Part shown: positions 17,675 to 26,292 of the stretch, piece after piece
Position numbering within the stretch: position 1 is the stretch's first letter
How the letters are laid out: the number at the start of each line of letters is the position of its first letter
Assembly: GCA_015064895.1 (NCBI GenBank)
Contig: SVRI01000003.1
Span: forward strand, 89,968-153,967
DNA length: 64,000 bases
Source of the DNA: Oscillospiraceae bacterium
Lineage (GTDB): Bacteria > Bacillota > Clostridia > Oscillospirales > CAG-382
Direction of reading: 5' to 3'
The notes under the pieces: model-generated
What the model was told of the DNA's origin: nothing
The model's database searches: none
What the model saw: the letters and a program-made list of their open reading frames with translations, nothing else
Position numbers and translations under genes: made by a program

Positions 17675-19563
17675 TGTTTCCGCATCTTTTTGACAGCAGC
17701 GAAGTTCAAAAATTCATAAAGCTTAAAAAATCTGCCAAAGGTAAATCCGCCTCCCGTCGAGGTGCATTTTCATGTTCTGAAAAACTGAAAATAGAGCTTG
17801 AAATCACAAGAAAACTCGGTGTCACCAAGGTGTATTTGTGCCTGGATGACGATAATGAAGGCACAGAACATGAGATTGAAATGCCGGTTGAGGAAACCCT
17901 CGGAAGCATAGACTGTTATTCGGCAACTCTTGGCTTTGAAAGCCTTTGTCCCGACGGCGACGGTCTGTTTTTCTGGAAGATAAAGCTTTTTGTCGGAAAC
18001 CGTGCTTTTTATTCCCATTCCATAAATAACGTTGATTATTGCTTTTCCGACCTTGAGGACACAAAGCCCTTCAGACTTTTAGTGTATAATAAGGATTTTT
18101 CCACACCCGACTGGGCAAAGAGCGGTGTCATGTATCAGATTTTTGTTGACAGATTTTGTAAGGGAAACAAAAAAGTACCTGTAAGAAAAGACTGCAAAAT
18201 CAACCATGACTGGTATGACGGCATCCCTGAATTTGCCGCAAAAAACGGCGACCCTTTAGAAAATAATATGTTCTTCGGAGGCACTCTTTGGGGCGTTATC
18301 GAAAAGCTCGACTACCTCAAAGAACTCGGCGTAAATATACTCTATTTCTGTCCCATATTCAAGGCTTTTTCAAACCATAAGTACGACACGGGTGACTATG
18401 AAACTGTTGACGAAATGTTCGGCGGTGATAAGGCGTTTTCAGAGCTTGTAAAAGAAGCAAAGAAACGTGATATGAGAATTATTCTTGACGGTGTTTTCAA
18501 CCATACGGGCGACGACAGCAAGTACTTCAACCGCTACGGTAAGTATAAGAATGTCGGTGCGTATCAGTCGCAAAAGAGTAAGTACTTTGATTGGTATAAG
18601 TTTGAGGAATTTCCCGACAAATACGAAGCGTGGTGGGGCATTGAAATTTTGCCGAGACTTATGGGTGATAATCCCAAGGTCAAAGACTATTTCCTGTCTG
18701 AGAAGGGTATTGTCAGAAAATGGATAAAAAGCGGAATTGACGGCTGGAGACTTGACGTTGCCGATGAGCTTTCCGAATCTTTCCTCGAAGGTCTGAATAA
18801 GGCAGCAAAGCAAGAAAAAACGGATGCACTTGTTATCGGTGAAGTCTGGGAAAACGCTGCAGATAAGGTGTCCTACGGCAAAAGACGTAAATACTTCCGC
18901 GGCAAACAGCTTGATTCTGTTATGAACTATCCCGTAAAGTACGCAATTATAGACTTTATCAAGGATAAAAACGCAGAAAAGTTCTATAATTCCGTAACCG
19001 AAATATACTCAAGCTACCCGCAGTTTTGTTCTGATGTTCTTATGAACCTTGTGGGAAGCCACGATACCGAGAGAATACTTACAATCCTCGGCGGTGAGTC
19101 TCCCGAAGGTAAGACCAATGCAGAACTTTCGACCAAGAAAATGACACCCGAACAGCTACGTGACGGTATACAAAAACTCAAAGTTGCATCTGTTTTGCAG
19201 TTTACGCTACCCGGTATGCCCATGATTTACTACGGCGATGAGGCGGGAATGGAAGGGTATCACGACCCGTTCTGCAGAAAGCCTTATCCGTGGGGCAGGG
19301 AAAACAAGGAACTTCTCAGCCACTATACAAGGCTATGCCATATAAAGAGAGAAGAAACATCGCTTCATTCTTCACCCCTCGAATTTGTCTGCCATAGTGA
19401 CGGACTTGCGGTTTACAAAAGAGGCAGTCTTTTGATTCTCGTAAATACCTCGGATGAGGAAAAAACATTTGAGGTTAAATGCAAGTACACAGAGCTTCTT
19501 CTGGGAAAACCCGAAAAGGATGTTGTGACGCTTCCTGCCATGACTGCAAAAATACTCAAATAA
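17674..19563 (+). CDS. Alpha-glycosidase, GH13 (neopullulanase/cyclomaltodextrinase-like)
   Basis: A 629-residue intracellular alpha-amylase family enzyme with an N-terminal CBM34-like domain (about residues 1-130) ahead of the TIM barrel. Active-site motifs are DGVFNHTGDD, GWRLDVADE (nucleophile), VIGEVWE (acid/base) and VGSHDTERIL. No signal peptide is present, so it works inside the cell, probably on maltodextrins left by GlgP. The exact activity (neopullulanase, maltogenic amylase or cyclomaltodextrinase) cannot be told by eye. It starts inside the glgP stop and ends the operon. Confidence 0.9.
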   Translation: MFPHLFDSSEVQKFIKLKKSAKGKSASRRGAFSCSEKLKIELEITRKLGVTKVYLCLDDDNEGTEHEIEMPVEETLGSIDCYSATLGFESLCPDGDGLFFWKIKLFVGNRAFYSHSINNVDYCFSDLEDTKPFRLLVYNKDFSTPDWAKSGVMYQIFVDRFCKGNKKVPVRKDCKINHDWYDGIPEFAAKNGDPLENNMFFGGTLWGVIEKLDYLKELGVNILYFCPIFKAFSNHKYDTGDYETVDEMFGGDKAFSELVKEAKKRDMRIILDGVFNHTGDDSKYFNRYGKYKNVGAYQSQKSKYFDWYKFEEFPDKYEAWWGIEILPRLMGDNPKVKDYFLSEKGIVRKWIKSGIDGWRLDVADELSESFLEGLNKAAKQEKTDALVIGEVWENAADKVSYGKRRKYFRGKQLDSVMNYPVKYAIIDFIKDKNAEKFYNSVTEIYSSYPQFCSDVLMNLVGSHDTERILTILGGESPEGKTNAELSTKKMTPEQLRDGIQKLKVASVLQFTLPGMPMIYYGDEAGMEGYHDPFCRKPYPWGRENKELLSHYTRLCHIKREETSLHSSPLEFVCHSDGLAVYKRGSLLILVNTSDEEKTFEVKCKYTELLLGKPEKDVVTLPAMTAKILK

Positions 19564-19569
19564 ACAAAT

Positions 19570-19594
19570 CGGCACCCGAAAGGGTGCCGTGTTT
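19570..19594 (+). terminator. Terminator of the glycogen operon
   Basis: CGGCACCC, loop GAAA, GGGTGCCG, then TGTTT. The stem is strong; the T-run is short. Confidence 0.75.
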
Positions 19595-19598
19595 CGAC

Positions 19599-19626
19599 TT
19601 GACAAAGACGAAGATTTGTGTATAAT
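19599..19626 (+). promoter_or_regulatory. Promoter of tRNA-Arg
   Basis: TTGACA (19599-19604), 16 bp, TATAAT (19621-19626), 16 bp before the tRNA. Confidence 0.85.
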
Positions 19627-19642
19627 ATTTATAGTTTAATAT

Positions 19643-19717
19643 GCCTGCATAGTTAAATGGATATAACAAGCCCCTCCTAAGGGCTAGTTGTGGGTTCGAT
19701 TCCCGCTGCGGGTGCCA
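19643..19717 (+). tRNA. tRNA-Arg (anticodon CCU)
   Basis: Folds into a full cloverleaf: acceptor GCCTGCA with TGCGGGT (last pair G-U), D-stem GTTA/TAAC around a GG-containing loop, anticodon stem AGCCC/GGGCT with loop CTCCTAA, so the anticodon is CCT and reads AGG, T-stem GTGGG/CCCGC around TTCGATT. The CCA end is encoded. Own promoter and terminator flank it. Confidence 0.95.
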
Positions 19718-19719
19718 GT

Positions 19720-19766
19720 CGAGAGCCTCGACACGCTTTTTTGCGTAGCCGGCTCTCGGCTTTTTT
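19720..19766 (+). terminator. Terminator of tRNA-Arg
   Basis: CGAGAGCC pairs with GGCTCTCG across a loop that contains its own CTTTTTTG stretch; CTTTTTT follows. Confidence 0.85.
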
Positions 19767-19795
19767 GTATATTGAGGATTCACGCATCAAATCCC

Positions 19796-19870
19796 AATGC
19801 ACCTCAATCCGCAAGAGGTGCATTTCATACAGAAAATTGGAGACCTCAGAAACAAAGGTCTCCTTTGCTT
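19796..19870. repeat. Two hairpins in the tRNA-DUF2975 spacer
   Basis: AATGCACCTC (19796-19805) pairs perfectly with GAGGTGCATT (19815-19824), and GGAGACCT (19839-19846) with AGGTCTCC (19856-19863), followed by TTTGCTT. The second could be a weak terminator. The 19767-19964 spacer has no gene. Confidence 0.7.
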
Positions 19871-19880
19871 ATAAATGTAA

Positions 19881-19932
19881 TTTATCGAAAAACGATAAAA
19901 ATATATTGACAAACGCAAAAATTCATGATAAA
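19881..19932 (+). promoter_or_regulatory. Promoter and candidate operator of the DUF2975/XRE operon
   Basis: TTGACA (19906-19911) with a poor -10 near 19927-19934 (GATAAACT). Just upstream is the inverted repeat TTTATCG-N5-CGATAAA (19881-19899), a good candidate binding site for the XRE regulator encoded in the same operon. Confidence 0.6.
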
Positions 19933-19964
19933 CTACAAGTACAGTAAACAATTGGAGGCTGGCT

Positions 19965-20393
19965 ATGAAAAATAAAAACCTCTCGCATTATGCGGCAAAA
20001 ATTATTATAGATGTGCTGATTCTTGTTGGCGCGATATCTGTTGTAACGGTTCCGCTTTGGGAAAAACTGAACGACAAGTGGCTCTTTACAATGGTGATTC
20101 TCATGCTGACGGGTGCTGTAGGCGTATATATCCTCATTACTCTTCGAGGTATGTACAAAACACTTATTTCGGGAAATCCCTTTGTACAAAGCAATGTTAA
20201 GGCATTTGGCAGGATGGCGGTCAGTTGTTTGATTATTGCACTTTGCTATATTGTAAAATGCTTTGTTGTTTTCTCGCTCGGTACGGTTATTGTAGTGGTA
20301 GTTTTTGTCATTGCTTCACTTTTCTGCATGACCCTCCAGGATTTGTTTGCGAGAGCCGTTGAATATAAAGAAGAAAACGATTGGACGGTGTAA
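19965..20393 (+). CDS. DUF2975 membrane protein
   Basis: A 142-residue protein with four hydrophobic segments (about residues 10-30, 42-62, 80-103 and 107-128), matching the DUF2975 family. These proteins are almost always encoded directly before a very short XRE-type regulator, as here, where the regulator ATG follows the stop by 2 bp. The GGAGG ribosome site is well placed. The biochemical role of the pair is unknown; a membrane sensor or antagonist of the regulator is the common guess. Confidence 0.85.
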   Translation: MKNKNLSHYAAKIIIDVLILVGAISVVTVPLWEKLNDKWLFTMVILMLTGAVGVYILITLRGMYKTLISGNPFVQSNVKAFGRMAVSCLIIALCYIVKCFVVFSLGTVIVVVVFVIASLFCMTLQDLFARAVEYKEENDWTV

Positions 20394-20395
20394 TT

Positions 20396-20602
20396 ATGTC
20401 AATAAACGTAAACCTTGATGTAATGATGGCAAAGCGGAAAATCGGACTTATGGAGCTTGCCGAAAAGATAGATATAACACCTGCAAACCTTTCGATTCTC
20501 AAGAATAATAAGGCAAAGGCGGTGCGTTTTTCAACCCTTGATGCCATATGTAAGGCACTTGACTGTCAACCTTCTGACATTTTGGAGTGGGTGGAGGATT
20601 AG
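20396..20602 (+). CDS. Short XRE-family transcriptional regulator (YozG type)
   Basis: A 68-residue Cro/C1-type helix-turn-helix protein: MMAKRKIGLMELAEKIDITP begins the domain, with recognition helix ANLSILKNNKAKAV and the closing FSTLDAICKALDCQPSDILEW typical of the family. I place the start at ATG 20396, 2 bp after the DUF2975 stop; an in-frame ATG at 20381 would overlap that gene. It probably controls its own operon through the inverted repeat upstream of the first gene. Confidence 0.92.
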   Translation: MSINVNLDVMMAKRKIGLMELAEKIDITPANLSILKNNKAKAVRFSTLDAICKALDCQPSDILEWVED

Positions 20603-20605
20603 GTG

Positions 20606-21085
20606 ATGAAGCGGAAAATTTTAATACCTGTACTTATAACAGTTGGTGTGCTTGTGTGCCTGTATTTGATGATAATGTTTTTCAGGTTTTTGGAAAATCC
20701 TGCTTTGGCAAGTCTTCCGAGATATCAGAGCAAAAAGGGGTATATCAGCGACGGCTTTCAGGACTACACAATCTACCGTGAATATCATTATTCCAACAGC
20801 AAGAAAATGAATAAAGGCCTTGAAAAGAGTTTGTTTTTTCAAAAAGTTGAAGAAGATGACGTTGATGTGATAAATGGATATCTTGACAATTTTAAGGCTT
20901 GGCTGGAACATACGGATTTTGAAAACGAATGTAAATTTGATTCTGAGTGTATTGACACGTCTGACTACTGGTATTTAATCAACAAATGGGAAAATGACGG
21001 AGACGATCACCGGTATTATGACTATGATTTGTATTATTATGATGCCGAAACCATGACTATGTATATGATTCATAATAATATTTAG
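20606..21085 (+). CDS. Membrane-anchored protein of unknown function
   Basis: A 159-residue protein with one N-terminal transmembrane segment (residues 5-27) and a soluble domain rich in tyrosine, aspartate and glutamate, presumably outside the cell. The end is unusually aromatic and acidic (DDHRYYDYDLYYYDAET). GGAGG lies 8 bp before the ATG at 20606; the GTG at 20603 is also possible. It follows the XRE stop by 3 bp and so belongs to the operon. I do not recognise the family. Confidence 0.75.
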   Translation: MKRKILIPVLITVGVLVCLYLMIMFFRFLENPALASLPRYQSKKGYISDGFQDYTIYREYHYSNSKKMNKGLEKSLFFQKVEEDDVDVINGYLDNFKAWLEHTDFENECKFDSECIDTSDYWYLINKWENDGDDHRYYDYDLYYYDAETMTMYMIHNNI

Positions 21086-21094
21086 AGAGGGAAT

Positions 21095-21466
21095 ATGAAA
21101 CGAAAAATTAGATACATCCTGCTCGGCGTAATATTAACCCTTGTCTGCATATACGTTGGCACGCTTGTGAAAATCGAAATACTGACACATAACCACAAGG
21201 ACGAACTTATTGATGTGTGCAAAGAAAACACGATGGTAGGCGATGATTTTGATTTTTTCAAGGTGTTGGAGTATAGCGAATGCGGTTTTGCAAGGGTCTA
21301 CCTTATATCTGGCGGCAAATATGCAACAACGGGAAATGTGTTTACCCTCGGTTACGAAGACGGCGAATGGCATGAAGTGAGTTGGAATACAAGATGGTCA
21401 ACTTCCGGCAATGCCGATAAAACCGTCTATCCCTATTTCTGGCATTGGATATACTTTATGTTTTAA
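21095..21466 (+). CDS. Membrane-anchored protein of unknown function
   Basis: A 123-residue protein that, like its upstream neighbour, opens with MKRKI and a single hydrophobic anchor (residues 7-27), followed by a soluble domain of about 95 residues with two cysteines (VCKEN and SECGF). It is preceded by AGAGAGGG and lies 9 bp after the previous gene. The shared N-terminus suggests the two came from one exported-protein family, but the soluble parts are not obviously alike. No family recognised. Confidence 0.72.
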   Translation: MKRKIRYILLGVILTLVCIYVGTLVKIEILTHNHKDELIDVCKENTMVGDDFDFFKVLEYSECGFARVYLISGGKYATTGNVFTLGYEDGEWHEVSWNTRWSTSGNADKTVYPYFWHWIYFMF

Positions 21467-21477
21467 CGGTGATTGAA

Positions 21478-21900
21478 ATGAAAAAAACAAATTCAAAAAA
21501 ACAAATATGGCTTATTATCCTTCTCACCGCCTATCTTTTAATCCTTTTTCGCCTCACCGTTTTCCGTTCCGCTTCCTACCCCACAGAAATGTCGGTCAAC
21601 CTGTCCCTTTTCACAGACCTTGTTGCAACCTATCACGAAAACGGCATATGGATGGTAATATACCTTGTTGTCGGCAATATTGTATGGTTTGTGCCATTCG
21701 GTTTTATGCTTCCTGCCATATGGCAAAAGCTGAAATCCTATCACATAATCCCTCTTGGCTTTTTGCTGTCGCTGATTATCGAAACGGGCCAGCTTGCCTT
21801 GAGTAAAGGTATGTTTGAAATTGACGACCTTGTGCTGAATACACTCGGTACGGCAATCGGATGCCTTATATATAAAATTTACCGAGACTTCAGAAAATGA
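21478..21900 (+). CDS. VanZ family membrane protein
   Basis: A 140-residue membrane protein with four hydrophobic segments and the VanZ-like pattern VGNIVWFVPFGFMLP followed by LSLIIETGQLALSKGMFEIDDLVLNTLG, where the ETxQ and DxDDLxxNTxG motifs are the family marks. VanZ lowers teicoplanin susceptibility in enterococci by an unknown mechanism, and relatives are widespread in Firmicutes without vancomycin genes. The ATG at 21478 follows GGTGA; the longer frame overlaps the preceding gene. Last gene of the DUF2975 operon. Confidence 0.88.
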   Translation: MKKTNSKKQIWLIILLTAYLLILFRLTVFRSASYPTEMSVNLSLFTDLVATYHENGIWMVIYLVVGNIVWFVPFGFMLPAIWQKLKSYHIIPLGFLLSLIIETGQLALSKGMFEIDDLVLNTLGTAIGCLIYKIYRDFRK

Positions 21901-21921
21901 AGCCCCGGTTTTACTTTACTG

Positions 21922-22926
21922 TTATAAAGATGAATTATAAATTCTTTCAATCAGTTCTACGGGGATTTTTCCCTCGTTTTCGTCAATGTATTCGTTGCTG
22001 TTTCCGTTAAGAGCACTTATAAATCCCTCAATCTGACGTTTGTGCCCTTTGGAGTCAAGAAGCATGTTGCTGGTTGCTGCGCCCGACGACACGAATTTTT
22101 CGCAGGGGATTTTTTCGCCTTCGACAATAAGCTCTACCAGCTTTGTTTCAATAAGATGTGCATATCCTTTTGTGCCGAAAATCTTCATTTCTCTGTCAAA
22201 TCCGGGAGGTACTGCCGTGCTTGCCGTAACAATTCCCAGTGCACCGTTTTCAAACTCAAGATTTGCAACCGCCGTGTCTTCAACTTCAATTTCATGGGAG
22301 AGAGTTCTGACTATGCTCGAAACGTTTCTGACTTTTCCCACAAGATAGCTAATAAGGTCAATGCCGTGAATACCCTGATTCATGAGAGCACCGCCGCCGT
22401 CCATCTTCTTGCTTCCTCGCCATGAACCCTTGAAATATTCTTGGTCACGGTAGTAGTTCATGTGAAGCTCGACAAGAAGAATTCTGCCGAGGATTCCCGA
22501 ATCTATAAGCAATTTCAGATGCTTTATGTCGGGCGCCGTTCTCATCTGGGAGATGACCATGAGCTTCCCTTTTGACTTTTTTGCTGCCTTGATTATTCTG
22601 TCGCAGTCAGAGACCGAAATTGCCATGGGCTTTTCGAGAATTACGTTCTTGTCAGCCTCTAAAATTTTTATGGCAATGTCGGCATGAGTACCGCTTGGTG
22701 TGCAGACATTTATTACGTCGATATCGTCATTTTCAAGCATTTCGACAAGGGACGAGAAAGCTGTTGTTCCATGCTTTTTGGCAAATTTTTCTGCATAGGG
22801 AAAAGAAATGTCTGAACATCCGCAAAGAGTGGCATTTTCAATTTCGCCTATAACCTTTGCATGGGTGTTTGCAATGACGCCACAGCCATAAATACCAAAG
22901 CCGATTCTTTTTACTGTATCTGTCAT
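21922..22926 (-). CDS. Gfo/Idh/MocA family oxidoreductase
   Basis: A 334-residue NAD(P)-dependent dehydrogenase of sugars or cyclitols. The N-terminal Rossmann motif GIYGCGVIANTHAKV, the VCTPSGTHADIAIKIL strand and EKPMAISVSDCD are standard, and GGGALMNQGIHGIDLISYLVG is the substrate-domain signature with the catalytic histidine. It starts 6 bp after the aminotransferase stop and ends the amidohydrolase-aminotransferase-dehydrogenase operon. Substrate is not readable; the partner aminotransferase suggests that it makes a keto-sugar or keto-cyclitol for transamination, or does the reverse. Confidence 0.9.
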   Translation of the reverse strand: MTDTVKRIGFGIYGCGVIANTHAKVIGEIENATLCGCSDISFPYAEKFAKKHGTTAFSSLVEMLENDDIDVINVCTPSGTHADIAIKILEADKNVILEKPMAISVSDCDRIIKAAKKSKGKLMVISQMRTAPDIKHLKLLIDSGILGRILLVELHMNYYRDQEYFKGSWRGSKKMDGGGALMNQGIHGIDLISYLVGKVRNVSSIVRTLSHEIEVEDTAVANLEFENGALGIVTASTAVPPGFDREMKIFGTKGYAHLIETKLVELIVEGEKIPCEKFVSSGAATSNMLLDSKGHKRQIEGFISALNGNSNEYIDENEGKIPVELIERIYNSSL

Positions 22927-22932
22927 TGTCTG

Positions 22933-24282
22933 TTACTTCTTTTTCTGCTGATTTTCTGCGTTTTCCGCACCATGCCATCTACCGCCCTGAATCTTGTCAT
23001 CGTCGCCTTCAAGAAGGTCCTTGTAGTTTTCTGCTACCTTCTTGTAAACTTCAACAAACTTGTCAATCCATTCCTTGTCAAGATTCTTAAACCAGGGAGC
23101 GCTTACGCTGTAGAGGTTATCGGAGGGTGCGAGAGCCTTGTCATCTTCTCTTACATCTCTGTCATTAAAGGCGATTCTTGAGGGTTTACCAACACCGAAG
23201 AAGTCGAATGTCTTGAAGTAATCATGGGTATGAAGGTTATAGTTTGCACCTTCCCAGCAAGTAAATGTGCCGTCGCATTCTGCAGTGATTGCCTGACAGA
23301 ATCTCTTGGAGGAAAGACCGCCGAAGTATTCGGGATAGTAGGAAATCATGGGGCTGTAGAAACCACCCATGCATGATCCGTCGGATTCGTCAACACGGAT
23401 AGGAGAAAGACCGGGAATCTTTTCAATCTGGTCATAGAAATAGTTCATGGCAGCTCTGATTTTTTCGCATCTTTCATCATAATACTTGAGCTGAACACGG
23501 GCAAGTGCGGTAGAAGTCTGGTTTGCTCTACCCTTAACACCGCCGAGGGCAATGTGGAAGTAGTTTTTAAGGTCTTCGCTATCTGTTATGTAATTTGCAT
23601 TGTTTCTTTCGTAGTGACCGTATGCAAGTGCTCTTTCGTAGAGTTTTCTGTCATCTGTAACGAGTATGCCGAGCTCACCTGCCGCAAAGGATTTTGTGCT
23701 CATGAGGGACATTGCCGCAATATGACCGAATGTACCGCACTTTTTGCCCTTGTATTTTGAGCCCTGTGCATGGGAAACATCTTCGATTACATAGAGATTA
23801 TGCTTGTTTGCAATTTCCATGATTCTGTCCATGTCGCAGGGGTAAGCTATGTAGTGAACGACCATGATAGCCTTTGTTCTGGGGGTAATGCAGCGTTCAA
23901 TGTCATCGGGATCCATGCTGAGCTTGTCATTGATGTTACAGAAAACTGCAGATGCACCAAAGCAAGAAGCCTGGGAAATGCTGCCCCAGTATGTTTTTGT
24001 GGGGCAGATGATTTCATCGCCCATGCCAAGACCGATTGCAAACATTGCAGCGGAAAGGGACATTGTACCGTTTGTGAAAGCAAGTGCATGCTTTCTGCCT
24101 ATCCATTCTGCAAATTCAACCTGAAACTGTTCTGTGATTTCAGTAAATGAAAATCTGTTGTTTTTAACAACATCAACAACCGCGTCTATATCTTCCTGTG
24201 TAATAATCGGCCACTTGAAAAGGCTCTCTGCGGGTTTGGAATTTATGAGTTTTTTTCCTCCGAGAAGTGCAAGCTTTGACAT
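22933..24282 (-). CDS. DegT/DnrJ/EryC1/StrS family PLP aminotransferase
   Basis: A 449-residue sugar aminotransferase, longer than the usual 370-400. The fold-type I PLP features are visible: FTNGTMSLSAAMFAIG binding the cofactor phosphate, VIEDVSHAQGSKYKGK with the ring-stacking aspartate, and MSTKSFAAGELGILVTDD with the Schiff-base lysine. The extra length comes from a charged C-terminal tail (EGDDDKIQGGRWHGAENAEN). The family transfers amino groups to keto-sugars and keto-cyclitols. AAGGAG is well placed. Middle gene of a three-gene operon. Confidence 0.92.
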   Translation of the reverse strand: MSKLALLGGKKLINSKPAESLFKWPIITQEDIDAVVDVVKNNRFSFTEITEQFQVEFAEWIGRKHALAFTNGTMSLSAAMFAIGLGMGDEIICPTKTYWGSISQASCFGASAVFCNINDKLSMDPDDIERCITPRTKAIMVVHYIAYPCDMDRIMEIANKHNLYVIEDVSHAQGSKYKGKKCGTFGHIAAMSLMSTKSFAAGELGILVTDDRKLYERALAYGHYERNNANYITDSEDLKNYFHIALGGVKGRANQTSTALARVQLKYYDERCEKIRAAMNYFYDQIEKIPGLSPIRVDESDGSCMGGFYSPMISYYPEYFGGLSSKRFCQAITAECDGTFTCWEGANYNLHTHDYFKTFDFFGVGKPSRIAFNDRDVREDDKALAPSDNLYSVSAPWFKNLDKEWIDKFVEVYKKVAENYKDLLEGDDDKIQGGRWHGAENAENQQKKK

Positions 24283-24304
24283 AATATTATCTCCTTATTA
24301 TGAT

Positions 24305-25219
24305 TTATTCTTTTTCGTCAAGTCCGAGAAGCTTTATCGCATTTCCTCTGACAAATTTGTAGTAGTTTTCTTCGCTTATTCTCTTGTCTTCTCTGAACTT
24401 TTTAAGAAAGTCATTGAACATATACTGATGCTGATTGAAACTGTGACAGATATCACATCCGTAAAGTAAACGGTCGGAAAATTCTTCAAAGAATCTCTCA
24501 GTGAAATCCGGGTCGCGTGTAAGGGCATTTGCACCGCTTCCTGCCGAACAGTCGCAGTATAGGTTGGGGTATTTGCGCAAAAGCTCTACGAGTCTTCCGT
24601 CTTCAACCTTGCCCTTGGGCACACCGTTTCTGTTTTCGTTGTCAACGTTTGTTCCGAGTTCTGCCCAGAAGGGCTGTGAATGACCGAGTACCTTGAGGCC
24701 GGGATGCTTTTTGAGCATGCTTTCAAGTCTGTAAAGACCAAGCTCGTCCACAATGCCGTAGCAATTACCGAACTGTGGTGCAATGTGTATTGTCACAGGC
24801 ATGTTGCAGGCGGCACAGTGCCCAAAGAGATTGTCCATAAGCGGATCGTCTGCATAAAGGTTTGCCGTAAGCTCACCCATGCCGAGAGCACCTATTGACT
24901 TGTAGAACATAAGCACTTCGGAAAGGTCGGCATTTTCGTTGTAGCCTGCAGCTCTCGGGTCGACGTTGCAGAACCAGAGGAATCTGTCGGGATAGGAGTC
25001 GGCAACGTGTTTGCAGTCGCTTGAAGTAAACGTTTCAAACTGCCACTCTGTCGAAGCAATTGGAAGAAGCACACCCTTTTCGATATCAAGTTCATCGTAA
25101 AAACCTATAAGGTCTTTTGGAGCTATCCAGTGTTCACCGCGGAATATTTTGATTTTCGGTGCATATTCAGGAAAAGGTGTCACGTGTGCATGAATATCTA
25201 TTTTCCGGATTCTTTCCAT
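24305..25219 (-). CDS. Amidohydrolase family protein (COG2159 type)
   Basis: A 304-residue metal-dependent TIM-barrel hydrolase or decarboxylase. The opening KIDIHAHVTPFP carries the HxH metal pair, GMGELTANLYADD and VTIHIAP follow, VLGHSQPFWAEL provides another histidine, and LLYGCDICHS the terminal aspartate. Members of this group include aminocarboxymuconate decarboxylases and lactone or amide hydrolases, so chemistry is open. A GGGGG ribosome site precedes the ATG. First gene of the operon, transcribed from a promoter at 25250-25278. Confidence 0.82.
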   Translation of the reverse strand: MERIRKIDIHAHVTPFPEYAPKIKIFRGEHWIAPKDLIGFYDELDIEKGVLLPIASTEWQFETFTSSDCKHVADSYPDRFLWFCNVDPRAAGYNENADLSEVLMFYKSIGALGMGELTANLYADDPLMDNLFGHCAACNMPVTIHIAPQFGNCYGIVDELGLYRLESMLKKHPGLKVLGHSQPFWAELGTNVDNENRNGVPKGKVEDGRLVELLRKYPNLYCDCSAGSGANALTRDPDFTERFFEEFSDRLLYGCDICHSFNQHQYMFNDFLKKFREDKRISEENYYKFVRGNAIKLLGLDEKE

Positions 25220-25249
25220 AAAAATCCCCCTTCGTGTTGTCTTTACTAA

Positions 25250-25278
25250 ATAATACCACCGAAAAGCATAAAAAACAA
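25250..25278 (-). promoter_or_regulatory. Promoter of the amidohydrolase operon
   Basis: On the minus strand TTGTTT (25278-25273), 17 bp, TATTAT (25255-25250), 31 bp before the start codon. Confidence 0.7.
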
Positions 25279-25332
25279 TGAGTATATTTGCTATAAAATT
25301 GTGCTATATTGCTCTTTTTGAACGAAAATGGC

Positions 25333-25373
25333 AAAAAAACACAGACTCTCTGCATTTTTTACAAAGAGTCTGT
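25333..25373 (-). terminator. Terminator after the first AraC gene
   Basis: On the minus strand ACAGACTCT and AGAGTCTGT pair around a 15-base loop, followed by GTTTTTTT. Confidence 0.85.
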
Positions 25374-25378
25374 AGTTG

Positions 25379-26230
25379 TCAGCTTTGTTTTCTTGCTTTG
25401 CCGGGAGAAGTGCCTTTGACACGCTTGTAGCATTGATAAAAGTAACTCACATCACCAAATCCGCAGGTTTCTGAAATGTTTTTGATGCTCTGGTTTTCGT
25501 TCTTGAGAAGCGAGTCTGCAAGGGATATGCGGTAGTTTATGATGTACTGCGTAACCGTCATGCCCATGTGCTGTTTAAACAGCCTGCAGAAGTGATATTT
25601 ACTTATACTGCAAAGTTCGGAAAGGTCATCAATTGTAATATTCTGCGAGTAGTCGTTGAATATTTTCTGAAGGGCGGGCGAGAGAATATCGCCTCTGTGC
25701 ATGTTTTCGTGATTGCTTTCGTTCGTGTCGGCAAGTTCTTCACGCAAAAGAAGGGCAAACATTTCTGCAAGAAGGTTTGCGACAATCATGCGGTAGTATT
25801 CCTTGCTTTCGGTTACTTCTTCGTGTATGCGCATGATTATGCGGTTGAGCCTTGAATTGTTTTTTATGTGATGATTGAACTTATGGTGCTTTGCAAGAAG
25901 AAGATGTCTGAGGTCCATGTCTGAAATACCCGTATCGGCAAAGAAATCGAGATCGATAATGAGGCTGTAATACTTTCCGTTGTAGGCTTCATTTACAATG
26001 TTTGTATGTATTTCATAAGGATTTGCAATTGTAATATCTCCGCTTTCGGCAACGATGACATCAGAGTCTATGAGAAGCATAGCTCTGCCCTCGTAAAAAT
26101 ATTTTATCTCGATTGCCTCGTGAAATGCCTTGTCCCAGGATAACGGCTGACCGCCCGAAACGAGAATACGGAAATCGTTGGCATAATAATTGATATTTTG
26201 ATTCTGAACTTTTTCCTTCTTGTTTTTCAT
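25379..26230 (-). CDS. AraC family transcriptional regulator
   Basis: A 283-residue regulator with an N-terminal cupin-like ligand domain (AFHEAIEIKYFYEGRAMLLI, then DITIANPYEIHTN) and a C-terminal pair of helix-turn-helix motifs (ITIDDLSELCSISKYHFCRL, then IKNISETCGFGDVSYFYQC and the closing KGTSPGKAR). The architecture fits sugar-responsive activators. It lies 62 bp downstream of the second Gfo/Idh gene on the same strand and is followed by its own terminator; it probably controls the flanking sugar genes. Confidence 0.92.
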   Translation of the reverse strand: MKNKKEKVQNQNINYYANDFRILVSGGQPLSWDKAFHEAIEIKYFYEGRAMLLIDSDVIVAESGDITIANPYEIHTNIVNEAYNGKYYSLIIDLDFFADTGISDMDLRHLLLAKHHKFNHHIKNNSRLNRIIMRIHEEVTESKEYYRMIVANLLAEMFALLLREELADTNESNHENMHRGDILSPALQKIFNDYSQNITIDDLSELCSISKYHFCRLFKQHMGMTVTQYIINYRISLADSLLKNENQSIKNISETCGFGDVSYFYQCYKRVKGTSPGKARKQS

Positions 26231-26292
26231 TTCTGTAACCTCTGCAAAGCGACATGTTGAAAATCCCCGACATGAGTCGGAGATAAACTTTA

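Noticed and set aside
19643..21900. Integrated island at tRNA-Arg
   Set aside because: No integrase, and no second copy of the tRNA 3' end was found downstream; the operon looks chromosomal.
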